Under the pieces are notes generated by a model. It made no database searches. It worked only from the letters and a program-made list of their open reading frames with translations, and had not been told where the DNA came from. The translations under genes were made by a program, and so were the position numbers. 64,000 bases of DNA, taken from NCBI RefSeq assembly GCF_000820515.1, contig NZ_JXDG01000056.1:108834-172833 (forward strand), given 5' to 3'. The stretch is from Pseudomonas batumici (GTDB lineage: Bacteria > Pseudomonadota > Gammaproteobacteria > Pseudomonadales > Pseudomonadaceae). The number at the start of each line of letters is the position of its first letter. Positions within the stretch are counted from its first letter, which is position 1. Shown piece after piece: positions 7,567-15,680 of this stretch.

Positions 7567-9618
7567 TTGAAGCTGGAATTCAAGAACAGCTTGTCGGTGA
7601 AGTTGCTCCGGGTCGTGCTGCTGTCGGCGCTGATCGTCGGCGTTGTACTGAGCTGTGCGCAGATTGTCTTTGATGCCTACAAGACTCGACAGGCGGTGGC
7701 CAGCGATGCCCAGCGCATTCTCGACATGTTCCGCGACCCCTCGACCCAGGCCGTCTACAGCCTCGACCGGGAGATGGGCATGCAAGTCATCGAGGGCCTG
7801 TTCCAGGACGACGCCGTGCGCCTGGCCTCCATCGGCCATCCCAACGAACCCATGCTCGCGGAAAAATCCCGCGATCTGCAAAAATCCGCCAGCCGTTGGC
7901 TGACCGATCCGATCCTCGGCCAGGAAAGCACCTTCAGCACGCAACTGGTCGGGCGCGGCCCCTACAGCGAGTATTACGGTGACCTGAGCATCACCCTCGA
8001 CACCGCCACCTACGGCCAGGGCTTCCTGATCAACTCGGTGATCATCTTCATCTCCGGCGTGCTGCGGGCGCTGTTCCTGGGCATGGTGCTGTATCTGGTC
8101 TATCACTGGCTGCTGACCAAACCGCTGTCGCGGATCATCGAGCACCTGAGCAACGTCAACCCGGATCGCCCCAGCGAACACCAGTTGCCCCAGCTCAAGG
8201 GCCATGAAACGAACGAACTGGGCATCTGGGTCAACACCGCCAACCAGTTGCTGGCGTCCATCGAGCGTAATACCCACCTGCGTCACGAAGCAGAAAACAG
8301 CCTGCTGCGCATGGCCCAGTACGACTTCCTCACCGGCCTGCCCAATCGCCAGCAGTTGCAGCAGCAACTGGACAAGATCCTGGTCGACGCCGGTCGCCTG
8401 CAACGCCGGGTGGCGGTACTCTGCGTCGGCCTGGATGACTTCAAGGGCATCAACGAACAGTTCACCTACCAGGTCGGCGACCAATTGCTGCTGGCCCTGG
8501 CCGACCGCCTGCGCGCCCACAGCGGACGTCTCGGTGCCCTGGCCCGCCTGGGCGGCGATCAGTTCGCCCTGGTCCAGGCCGATATCGAACAACCCTATGA
8601 GGCGGCCGAGCTGGCACAGAGCGTCCTCGACGACCTGGAAGCGGCGTTTGCCCTCGATCACCAGGAGATCCGCCTGCGCGCCACCATCGGCATTACCCTG
8701 TTCCCGGAAGACGGCGACAGCACCGAAAAGCTGCTGCAGAAAGCCGAACAGACCATGACCCTGGCCAAGACCCGTTCGCGCAACCGCTACCAGTTCTATA
8801 TCGCCAGCGTCGACAGTGAAATGCGCCGTCGTCGCGAACTGGAAAAAGACCTGCGCGAGGCCCTCAACCGCAATCAGTTCTACCTGGTCTACCAGCCGCA
8901 GATCAGCTACCGCGACCATCGGGTGGTGGGCGTCGAGGCGCTGATCCGCTGGCAGCACCCGGAACACGGCCTGGTGCCGCCGGACCTGTTCATTCCCCTG
9001 GCCGAGCAGAACGGCACCATCATCGCCATCGGCGAGTGGGTGCTGGACCACGCCTGCCGCCAGTTGCGCGAATGGCACGACCAGGGCTTCAGCGACCTGC
9101 GCATGGCGGTCAACCTGTCCACGGTGCAACTGCACCACGCCGAGCTGCCGCGGGTGGTCAACAACCTTCTGCAGATGTACCGCCTGCCGCCGCGCAGCCT
9201 GGAGCTGGAAGTCACCGAGACCGGCCTGATGGAAGACATCAGCACCGCCGCCCAGCACTTGTTGAGCCTGCGCCGCTCTGGAGCGCTGATCGCCATCGAC
9301 GACTTCGGCACCGGCTACTCGTCGCTGAGCTATCTCAAGAGCCTGCCGCTGGACAAGATCAAGATCGACAAGAGCTTCGTCCAGGACCTGCTCGACGACG
9401 ACGACGATGCGACCATCGTGCGGGCGATCATCCAGCTGGGCAAGAGCCTGGGCATGCAGGTGATCGCCGAAGGCGTGGAAACCCTCGAGCAGGAGGCCTA
9501 CATCATTTCCGAAGGCTGCCACGAAGGCCAGGGCTACCACTACAGCAAACCGTTGTCGGCCCGGGAGTTGGGGATGTATCTCAAGCAGGCACAGCGCAGC
9601 AATGCAGCGATCTTGTAA
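7567..9618 (+). CDS. bifA: c-di-GMP phosphodiesterase BifA (GGDQF plus EAL)
   Basis: 683-residue inner-membrane protein that degrades cyclic di-GMP and so influences the switch between biofilm and swarming. Two membrane segments (about 12-32 and 153-183) flank a periplasmic sensor region. A degenerate diguanylate cyclase domain follows, with GGDQF at about 329-333 in place of GGDEF. The EAL domain starts with VEALIRWQHP (about 456) and keeps the DDFGTGYSSL loop (about 577) and KIDKSFV. GGDQF plus an active EAL and position after sodB are hallmarks of BifA. The start is a TTG at 7567 behind AAGGAAT; no ATG fits the N-terminal segment. Confidence 0.93.
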   Translation: MKLEFKNSLSVKLLRVVLLSALIVGVVLSCAQIVFDAYKTRQAVASDAQRILDMFRDPSTQAVYSLDREMGMQVIEGLFQDDAVRLASIGHPNEPMLAEKSRDLQKSASRWLTDPILGQESTFSTQLVGRGPYSEYYGDLSITLDTATYGQGFLINSVIIFISGVLRALFLGMVLYLVYHWLLTKPLSRIIEHLSNVNPDRPSEHQLPQLKGHETNELGIWVNTANQLLASIERNTHLRHEAENSLLRMAQYDFLTGLPNRQQLQQQLDKILVDAGRLQRRVAVLCVGLDDFKGINEQFTYQVGDQLLLALADRLRAHSGRLGALARLGGDQFALVQADIEQPYEAAELAQSVLDDLEAAFALDHQEIRLRATIGITLFPEDGDSTEKLLQKAEQTMTLAKTRSRNRYQFYIASVDSEMRRRRELEKDLREALNRNQFYLVYQPQISYRDHRVVGVEALIRWQHPEHGLVPPDLFIPLAEQNGTIIAIGEWVLDHACRQLREWHDQGFSDLRMAVNLSTVQLHHAELPRVVNNLLQMYRLPPRSLELEVTETGLMEDISTAAQHLLSLRRSGALIAIDDFGTGYSSLSYLKSLPLDKIKIDKSFVQDLLDDDDDATIVRAIIQLGKSLGMQVIAEGVETLEQEAYIISEGCHEGQGYHYSKPLSARELGMYLKQAQRSNAAIL

Positions 9619-9711
9619 GGCCCGGCGCCAACAAGCTCGCCCCTATAGGATCCGGTGGGATCAACCCTTGTTTTAATACCAAATATTTCAGGCGCTAAGC
9701 TCTTTACACCG

Positions 9712-9730
9712 AATGCAAATCCTTCGCATT
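9712..9730 (+). promoter_or_regulatory. Fur box upstream of the imelysin operon
   Basis: The 19-mer aatgcaaatccttcgcatt is a near-perfect dyad and matches 15 of 19 positions of the Pseudomonas Fur consensus aatgagaatcattctcatt. It lies about 60 bp upstream of the first imelysin start, as expected for iron repression. Confidence 0.75.
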
Positions 9731-9790
9731 ATGTGCCGGTTTTGTGGGGCCCCGTGCCCCCATCCCCTCTCTCGAAGCAGGATGTTCGTC

Positions 9791-11128
9791 ATGATTCGCA
9801 AGCCTCTGGCCACCGCCAGTCTGTTGGCTATCGCCATCGCCCTCGCCGGTTGTGGCGACAAGGACAAGGAAAAATCCGTAGCGGCCGCCCAGGCCCCTGC
9901 CGCGGCCCAGGCGTCCGCCGGCGATGCCACGGCGAAAATCGATGAAGCCGCCGCCAAGGCCGTGGTCGCCCACTACACCGAGATCGTCTTTGCCGTGTTC
10001 AGCGACGCCGAATCCACCGCGAAGAACCTGCAGGCCGCGGTCGACGCCTTCCTCGCCAAGCCGAACGAAGAGACCCTCAAGGCCGCCCGCGTAGCCTGGA
10101 TCGCCGCGCGCGTGCCGTACCTGCAAAGCGAAGTCTTCCGCTTCGGCAATACCATCATCGACGACTGGGAAGGTCAGGTGAACGCCTGGCCGCTGGATGA
10201 AGGCCTGATCGACTACGTCGACGCTTCCTACGAGCACGCCCTGGGCAACCCGGCCGCGACCGCCAATATCATCGCCAACCCGCAGATCCAGGTCGGCGAA
10301 GACAAGGTCGATGTCAGCGAGATCACCCCGGAAAAACTCGCCAGCCTGAACGAGCTGGGCGGTTCCGAAGCCAACGTCGCCACCGGCTACCACGCCATCG
10401 AATTCCTGCTCTGGGGCCAGGACCTGAACGGCAGCGGCCCTGGCGCCGGCAACCGTCCCGCCTCGGACTACCTGGAAGGTCCTGGCGCCACCGGCGGTCA
10501 TAACGATCGTCGGCGTGCCTACCTCAAGGCCGTGACCCAACTGCTGGTCAACGACCTGGAGGAAATGGTCGGCAACTGGAAACCGGATGTGGCCGATAAC
10601 TATCGCGCCAGCCTGGAAGCCGAACCGGCTGAAAGTGGCCTGCGCAAAATGCTCTTCGGCATGGGCAGCCTGTCCCTCGGCGAACTGGCCGGCGAGCGGA
10701 TGAAGGTTTCGCTGGAGGCCAACTCGCCGGAAGACGAGCAGGACTGCTTCAGCGACAACACCCACAACTCGCACTTCTACGATGCCAAGGGTATTCGCAA
10801 CGTCTACCTGGGCGAATACACCCGTGTCGACGGTACCCGGATGACCGGCCCGAGCCTGTCTTCCCTGGTGGCCAAGGTTGACCCGGCGACCGACGCGGCG
10901 CTGAAGAACGACTTGCAAGCCACCGAAGCCAAGATCCAGATCATGGTCGACCATGCCAACAAGGGCGAGCATTACGACCAGTTGATCGCGGCCGGCAACG
11001 AAACCGGCAACAAGATCGTGCGTGACGCCATCTCGGCGCTGGTCAAGCAGACCGGCTCCATCGAGCAGTCGGCGGCCAAGCTGGGCATCAGCGACCTGAA
11101 CCCGGATAACGCCGATCACGACTTCTGA
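9791..11128 (+). CDS. icmP: Imelysin-family lipoprotein (IcmP-like, iron-regulated)
   Basis: 445-residue imelysin-domain protein. An N-terminal signal ends in lipobox LAGC (Cys about 19), so it is a lipoprotein on the periplasmic side or outer membrane. The family motif GYHAIEFLLWG (an HxxE site proposed for metal binding) lies near residue 200. P. aeruginosa IcmP was described as a metallopeptidase, while related EfeO-type proteins act in ferrous or ferric iron uptake; the Fur box at 9712 favours an iron role here. I chose ATG 9791 (MIRKPL); an upstream ATG at 9782 would add three residues. First gene of a four-gene operon. Confidence 0.85.
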   Translation: MIRKPLATASLLAIAIALAGCGDKDKEKSVAAAQAPAAAQASAGDATAKIDEAAAKAVVAHYTEIVFAVFSDAESTAKNLQAAVDAFLAKPNEETLKAARVAWIAARVPYLQSEVFRFGNTIIDDWEGQVNAWPLDEGLIDYVDASYEHALGNPAATANIIANPQIQVGEDKVDVSEITPEKLASLNELGGSEANVATGYHAIEFLLWGQDLNGSGPGAGNRPASDYLEGPGATGGHNDRRRAYLKAVTQLLVNDLEEMVGNWKPDVADNYRASLEAEPAESGLRKMLFGMGSLSLGELAGERMKVSLEANSPEDEQDCFSDNTHNSHFYDAKGIRNVYLGEYTRVDGTRMTGPSLSSLVAKVDPATDAALKNDLQATEAKIQIMVDHANKGEHYDQLIAAGNETGNKIVRDAISALVKQTGSIEQSAAKLGISDLNPDNADHDF

Positions 11129-11159
11129 TCGGCAACACGGTCTCCGGCCTGGCCGAGAC

Positions 11160-11210
11160 TTGTGGCGAGCGGGCTTGCCCGTTCGCCGCAAAGCCGAGCC
11201 TTGCCACAAA
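11160..11210. repeat. Single REP-like unit, degenerate
   Basis: ttgtggcgagcgggcttgcc resembles a further Pseudomonas REP variant, followed by a weak inverted copy (gccttgccacaaat). It lies between the imelysin and the di-heme gene. Less convincing than the paired elements. Confidence 0.5.
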
Positions 11211-11217
11211 TCAGGCA

Positions 11218-11236
11218 AATGCTAATCCCTCCTATT
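11218..11236 (+). promoter_or_regulatory. Weak second Fur-box-like site
   Basis: aatgctaatccctcctatt agrees with about 13 of 19 positions of the Fur consensus and lies 57 bp upstream of the di-heme gene. It may provide an internal iron-responsive promoter, but could be chance. Confidence 0.3.
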
Positions 11237-11292
11237 CAAATGTATCCAGCCTGATACACTCTCGCCCGATCTTCCTTACGCCCAGGACACCG

Positions 11293-12714
11293 ATGCCCTC
11301 GTTGCCCCTTCGCCTGTCGACGCTGCTCCTGGCCCTTGGCCTGAGCGCCTGCGACGACGCTCCGCGCTTTACCAAGCCAGAACCCGGCGAAGCTCGATCC
11401 GGCGGCACCGCCACGGTGGGCAAAAGCGATCGCAGCGCTTTCTCGCAACCCTCGGCCAACCTCTCGCCAGAGCGGCGCCTGGACTTCAGTGTCGGCAACA
11501 ATTTCTTCCGCAGTCCCTGGGTGATCGCCCCCGCCAGCACCACCGCCCGCGACGGCCTCGGCCCGCTGTTCAATGCCAGCGCCTGCCAGAGCTGCCATAT
11601 CAGGGACGGTCGCGGCCATCCGCCGGCACCGGGCGCGGATAACGCGGTATCGATGCTGGTACGCCTGTCGATTCCCAATAGCCCGATCTACGCCAACCTG
11701 ATCGAACGCCAGGGCGTGGTGCCGGAACCGGTCTACGGCGGACAGTTGCAGGACATGGCCATCCCCGGCGTCGCCCCGGAGGGCAAGGTGCGGGTCGACT
11801 ACGAAGCCGTGCCGGTGCGTTTCAAGGACGGCACGCAAGTCGAACTGCGCCGGCCGACGCTGCGCATCACCCACCTGGGCTATGGCCCGATGCACCCGCA
11901 AACGCTGTTTTCCGCGCGCATCGCTCCGCCGATGATCGGCCTCGGCCTGCTCGAAGCGATTCCCGAGGAAGCTATCCTGGCCAACGCCCGGCAGCAGCAA
12001 CGACTAGGGGTCAACGGACGCCCCAACCGGGTCTGGGACGACGCCCAACGCAAGACCGTGCTCGGCCGCTTTGGCTGGAAGGCCGGGCAACCGAATATCA
12101 ATCAACAGAACGTCCATGCGTTTTCCAGCGACATGGGCCTGACCACCCGCCTGCGCCCCTTCGACGACTGCACCCCGACCCAGACCGATTGCCTGCAAGC
12201 CCCCCATGGCGGCGGCCCGGACGGCGAGCCGGAAGTCAGCGACAACATCCTGCGCCTGGTGACTTTCTACGCCCGCAACCTCGCGGTACCGGCGCGGCGA
12301 GAAGTCGGCGCGGCGCAAGTACTGGCCGGCAAGAACCTGTTCTACCAGGCCGGCTGCCAGGCTTGCCATACCCCGCAATTCACCACCTCGGCCACGGCCA
12401 GCGAGCCCGAACTGGCCAACCAGGTGATCCGCCCCTACAGCGACCTGCTGCTGCATGACATGGGCCCCGGCCTTGCCGACCAGCGCAGCGAGTTCCAGGC
12501 CGACGGCAATGACTGGCGCACCCCGCCGCTGTGGGGCATCGGCCTGACGCAGAGCGTCAGCGGCCACACCCAGTTCCTGCATGACGGCCGCGCCCGCAAC
12601 CTGCTCGAAGCCGTGCTCTGGCACGGTGGCGAAGCCCAGGCGGCGCAGCAGCGGGTGCTGTCTTTCAATGCCGAACAACGTGACGCGTTGCTGGCATTCC
12701 TGAACTCGTTATAA
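11293..12714 (+). CDS. Di-heme c-type cytochrome, DUF1111 'thiol oxidoreductase-like' family
   Basis: 473-residue exported protein with a signal ending in lipobox LSAC (Cys about 20). Two CxxCH heme-attachment motifs are seen: CQSCH near residue 98 and CQACH near residue 356, so it should be a periplasmic di-heme c-type cytochrome. The family is annotated as thiol oxidoreductase-like, but no thiol chemistry is shown by sequence. Placed between two imelysins behind a Fur box, it may handle iron redox during uptake, which is inference. AGGA precedes the ATG at 11293. Confidence 0.85.
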   Translation: MPSLPLRLSTLLLALGLSACDDAPRFTKPEPGEARSGGTATVGKSDRSAFSQPSANLSPERRLDFSVGNNFFRSPWVIAPASTTARDGLGPLFNASACQSCHIRDGRGHPPAPGADNAVSMLVRLSIPNSPIYANLIERQGVVPEPVYGGQLQDMAIPGVAPEGKVRVDYEAVPVRFKDGTQVELRRPTLRITHLGYGPMHPQTLFSARIAPPMIGLGLLEAIPEEAILANARQQQRLGVNGRPNRVWDDAQRKTVLGRFGWKAGQPNINQQNVHAFSSDMGLTTRLRPFDDCTPTQTDCLQAPHGGGPDGEPEVSDNILRLVTFYARNLAVPARREVGAAQVLAGKNLFYQAGCQACHTPQFTTSATASEPELANQVIRPYSDLLLHDMGPGLADQRSEFQADGNDWRTPPLWGIGLTQSVSGHTQFLHDGRARNLLEAVLWHGGEAQAAQQRVLSFNAEQRDALLAFLNSL

Positions 12715-12740
12715 AACTTCTCTAAATAAAGGACGTGGAC

Positions 12741-13805
12741 ATGTTCCGCCCCAAACTGTTGTTCACCAGCCTGGCGGCGCTCGCCCTCGGGGCCTGCTCG
12801 CCCCAGGACCCGCAGGCGGTGACCTCCGCAGCCATCGCCAAGCAGGTGATCCTGCCGACCTACAGCCGCTGGGTCGAGGCCGACCGCCAGTTGGCGATCA
12901 GCGCCCTGGCCTTCTGCGAAGGCAAGGCCAGCCTTTCAACCGCCCGCGCCGACTTCCTCCACGCCCAGAAAGCCTGGGCCGAACTGCAACCGCTGCTGAT
13001 CGGACCGTTGGCCGAAGGCAATCGCTCCTGGCAGGTGCAGTTCTGGCCGGACAAGAAAAACCTGGTGGGTCGTCAGGTCGAGCAACTGGTCAGCGCCCAG
13101 CCGCAGATCGATGCCGACGCGCTGGCCAAGTCCAGCGTCGTGGTGCAGGGGCTCTCGGCCTACGAATACATCCTCTACGACAGCAGGATCGACCTGGCCG
13201 ACAGCGCGCAGAAAGCCCGCTATTGCCCGCTGTTGAGCGCCATCGGCAAGCGCCAGCAAATGCTGGCCGAAGAGATCCTGTCACGCTGGGAAACCAACGA
13301 CGGTATGCTTGCGCAGATGAGCAAGTTCCCCAACCCGCGCTACGCCGACTCCCACGAAGCCATTGCCGATCTGCTGCGGGTCCAGGTCACCGCCCTCGAC
13401 ACCCTGAAGAAAAAGCTCGGCACGCCCATGGGCCGTCAGGCCAAGGGCATCGCGCAACCCTTCCAGGCCGACGCCTGGCGCAGCCAGTCGTCGCTGCAAG
13501 GCATGCGCGCCAGCCTGGCCGCCGCCCGGACCGTCTGGGTCGGCGTCGACAACCAGGGCCTGCGCAACCTGCTGCCGGCGCAGCAGAAGCCGCTGGCCGA
13601 GAAGATCGACGCCGCCTACGCAGCGTCCCTGAAGCTGTTCGACAGCACCCAGCGTTCGCTGACCGAACTGCTCGGCGACGATGCCGGACGCCAGCAGCTC
13701 GACGACCTCTACGACAGCCTCAACGTTGTTCACCGCCTGCACGAAAGCGAACTGGCCAAGGCGCTGGGTATCCAACTGGGCTTCAATGCCAACGACGGTG
13801 ACTGA
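12741..13805 (+). CDS. Second imelysin-family lipoprotein
   Basis: 354-residue imelysin-domain protein, shorter than and divergent from the first. The signal peptide ends in lipobox LGAC (Cys about 15). The motif corresponding to the HxxE site reads GLSAYEYILYD, so the His of the first imelysin is replaced while the Glu stays. This may mean a changed metal site. The ATG at 12741 follows AAAGGACG; a GTG at 12735 is an alternative. The stop overlaps the start of the next gene, indicating translational coupling. Confidence 0.82.
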   Translation: MFRPKLLFTSLAALALGACSPQDPQAVTSAAIAKQVILPTYSRWVEADRQLAISALAFCEGKASLSTARADFLHAQKAWAELQPLLIGPLAEGNRSWQVQFWPDKKNLVGRQVEQLVSAQPQIDADALAKSSVVVQGLSAYEYILYDSRIDLADSAQKARYCPLLSAIGKRQQMLAEEILSRWETNDGMLAQMSKFPNPRYADSHEAIADLLRVQVTALDTLKKKLGTPMGRQAKGIAQPFQADAWRSQSSLQGMRASLAAARTVWVGVDNQGLRNLLPAQQKPLAEKIDAAYAASLKLFDSTQRSLTELLGDDAGRQQLDDLYDSLNVVHRLHESELAKALGIQLGFNANDGD

Positions 13806-14905
13806 TGATGCTCCGACGCCAGGCCCTGACCCTCGGCAGCCTGCTGCTCAGCGCATTGACGCTGGGCGGCTGGAACCTGTTCCGGCAAAAAGGCCAAAGC
13901 CCGCTGCTGCTCTCCGCCCGTGACGACGGCGACGGCAGGCACTACGCCGTGGGCTATCGCCTGGACGGCACCCAGGTCTTCGCCACCCAGGTCGGCCAGC
14001 GTTGCCACGACATCATCAACCACCCGACCCAAGCGTTGGCGCTGTTCGTTGCGCGGCGCCCCGGCACCGCGAGCTACCTGATCGACCTGCGAGACGGCCG
14101 GCTCCTACAGACCGTCACCTCGCAACCGAACCGGCATTTCTATGGACACGCGGTGATCCACAAGAGCGGCGATTGGCTCTACGCCACCCTGAACGACACC
14201 ACCGACCCGGGCCGTGGCCTGCTCGGCGTGTATCGCTTCGAAGACGAACGCCTGGTCCACAGTGGCGAAATTTCCACCCACGGCATCGGCCCGCACCAGG
14301 TGTCATGGATGCCCGACGGCGAGACCCTGATCGTTGCCAACGGAGGGATTCGCACCGAAGCCGAAAGCCGGGTGGAGATGAACCTCGACGCAATGGAACC
14401 GAGCCTGGTGCTGATGCAGCGCGACGGCACGCTGCTGAGCAAGGAAACCCTACCCCAGCAAATGAACAGCGTGCGCCACCTGGGCGTGGCCAGCGACGGC
14501 ACCATCGTCGCCGGCCAGCAGTTCATGGGCCCGTCCCACGAGTCGTCCGAGTTGCTGGCGATCAAGCGTCCCGGCCAGCCCTTCGTCGCCTTCCCGGTGG
14601 CCGAGCAGCAGTTGCAGGCCATGGCGCACTACACCGCCAGTGTCGCGGTGCACAGCGAGTTGCGACTGGTGGCCTTGACCGCGCCACGGGGCAACCGCTT
14701 CTTTATCTGGGACCTGGACAGCGGCGCCGTGCGCCTGGATGCGCCGTTACCGGACTGCGCGGGCGTCGGTGCGGTAGCGGACGGCTTCGTCGTCACCTCC
14801 GGCCAGGGCCGCTGCCGTTTCTACGATTGCCGCCAGAAGGAACTGACCGCCCAGCCGCTGGAGCTACCGGCCGGGCTGTGGGACAACCATCTGCATCTGG
14901 CCTGA
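13805..14905 (+). CDS. DUF1513 family exported protein, possible Tat substrate
   Basis: 366-residue protein with the N-terminus MMLRRQALTLGSLLLSAL, a twin-arginine pair before a hydrophobic stretch, suggesting Tat export. The rest looks like a beta-propeller: repeated short strands with motifs such as YGHAVI, HGIGPHQVSWMPDGETL and NSVRHLGVASDGTIV. DUF1513 members accompany imelysin/di-heme operons in gammaproteobacteria, and no activity is known to me. The ATG overlaps the preceding stop (TGATG). Last gene of the putative iron operon. Confidence 0.8.
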   Translation: MMLRRQALTLGSLLLSALTLGGWNLFRQKGQSPLLLSARDDGDGRHYAVGYRLDGTQVFATQVGQRCHDIINHPTQALALFVARRPGTASYLIDLRDGRLLQTVTSQPNRHFYGHAVIHKSGDWLYATLNDTTDPGRGLLGVYRFEDERLVHSGEISTHGIGPHQVSWMPDGETLIVANGGIRTEAESRVEMNLDAMEPSLVLMQRDGTLLSKETLPQQMNSVRHLGVASDGTIVAGQQFMGPSHESSELLAIKRPGQPFVAFPVAEQQLQAMAHYTASVAVHSELRLVALTAPRGNRFFIWDLDSGAVRLDAPLPDCAGVGAVADGFVVTSGQGRCRFYDCRQKELTAQPLELPAGLWDNHLHLA

Positions 14906-14909
14906 GGGG

Positions 14910-15464
14910 TCACGCCCCAAGCACCACACCGCTGGACACCACCGTCGCGTACTCGCCATGCAGATTGCCCAGGGACATGGCATGGACCTCCTGGGCGCTA
15001 TGCGGCACACCGAAATAGTCGGCCTTGTCGAAGGTGTAGCACGCATCCTCCACCACCCAGGTGTCAAACCCGAGGTTGCCGGCCGTACGCGCCGTCGCCT
15101 CCACGGAGTTGTGGGTTGCCACGCCGACAATCACCAACTGTTCGATACCGGCCTGGCGCAACCAGTCCTCCAGCCCGGTGGCAGAAAACGCATCCGGCAC
15201 CCGCTTCTGCACCAGCCGCTCCCCCTCCCCCGGTAGGAAGCGCTGCTGGAACTCGACCCCCGACTGCCCGGGCCAGAACACCGACTCCGGCGAATGCGAC
15301 AGATGCTGGACATGCGCCACCGGGCGCGCGGTCCGGCGCCAGTGCTGCAACAGCTCGAGCATGCGCGCCTCGGCCTCGGGATTGTTGCGCGGCCCCAACC
15401 GGGGATGCAGGATGCCTTGTTGCTGGTCGATCAGAATCAGCGCTGCGTTTGCCTGGACGTGCAT
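14910..15464 (-). CDS. Isochorismatase-fold hydrolase lacking the catalytic Cys
   Basis: 184-residue cysteine-hydrolase/isochorismatase fold protein. The catalytic Asp (ALILIDQQQG, about D14) and Lys (LVQKRVPDAF) are present. The position normally held by the nucleophilic Cys reads THNSVEATAR, with Ser (codon TCC). Isochorismatases proper also lack the Cys, so the protein may be isochorismatase-like or use Ser; the substrate is unknown. I take the ATG at 15464 with AAAGGA at best spacing; an in-frame ATG at 15470 is possible. It is convergent with the DUF1513 gene and divergent from the acylase gene. Confidence 0.8.
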   Translation of the reverse strand: MHVQANAALILIDQQQGILHPRLGPRNNPEAEARMLELLQHWRRTARPVAHVQHLSHSPESVFWPGQSGVEFQQRFLPGEGERLVQKRVPDAFSATGLEDWLRQAGIEQLVIVGVATHNSVEATARTAGNLGFDTWVVEDACYTFDKADYFGVPHSAQEVHAMSLGNLHGEYATVVSSGVVLGA

Positions 15465-15680
15465 ATTCATTCCTTTCCCTGTTATCCCTGATGATCCGTA
15501 TGTGATGACCCACTGCAGGAGCCGAGTTTGCTCGCTGGCAAGATTGCCCTCGATCACCGGCCCCAGCAAATCCGATTTATCGCTCAAAACCCGAAATAAG
15601 CCGGTCCGCCGTCTTGCGCGCCTTCCTCCTGCTCACTAACGTAGCGCCTTTACTGACGCTACCCCCGCAGGAGCCTTGCC

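Noticed and set aside
7447..9540. 697-codon open frame on the minus strand opposite bifA
   Set aside because: Product is low-complexity and mirrors bifA codon bias; bifA has complete domains on the plus strand. A typical high-GC shadow frame.
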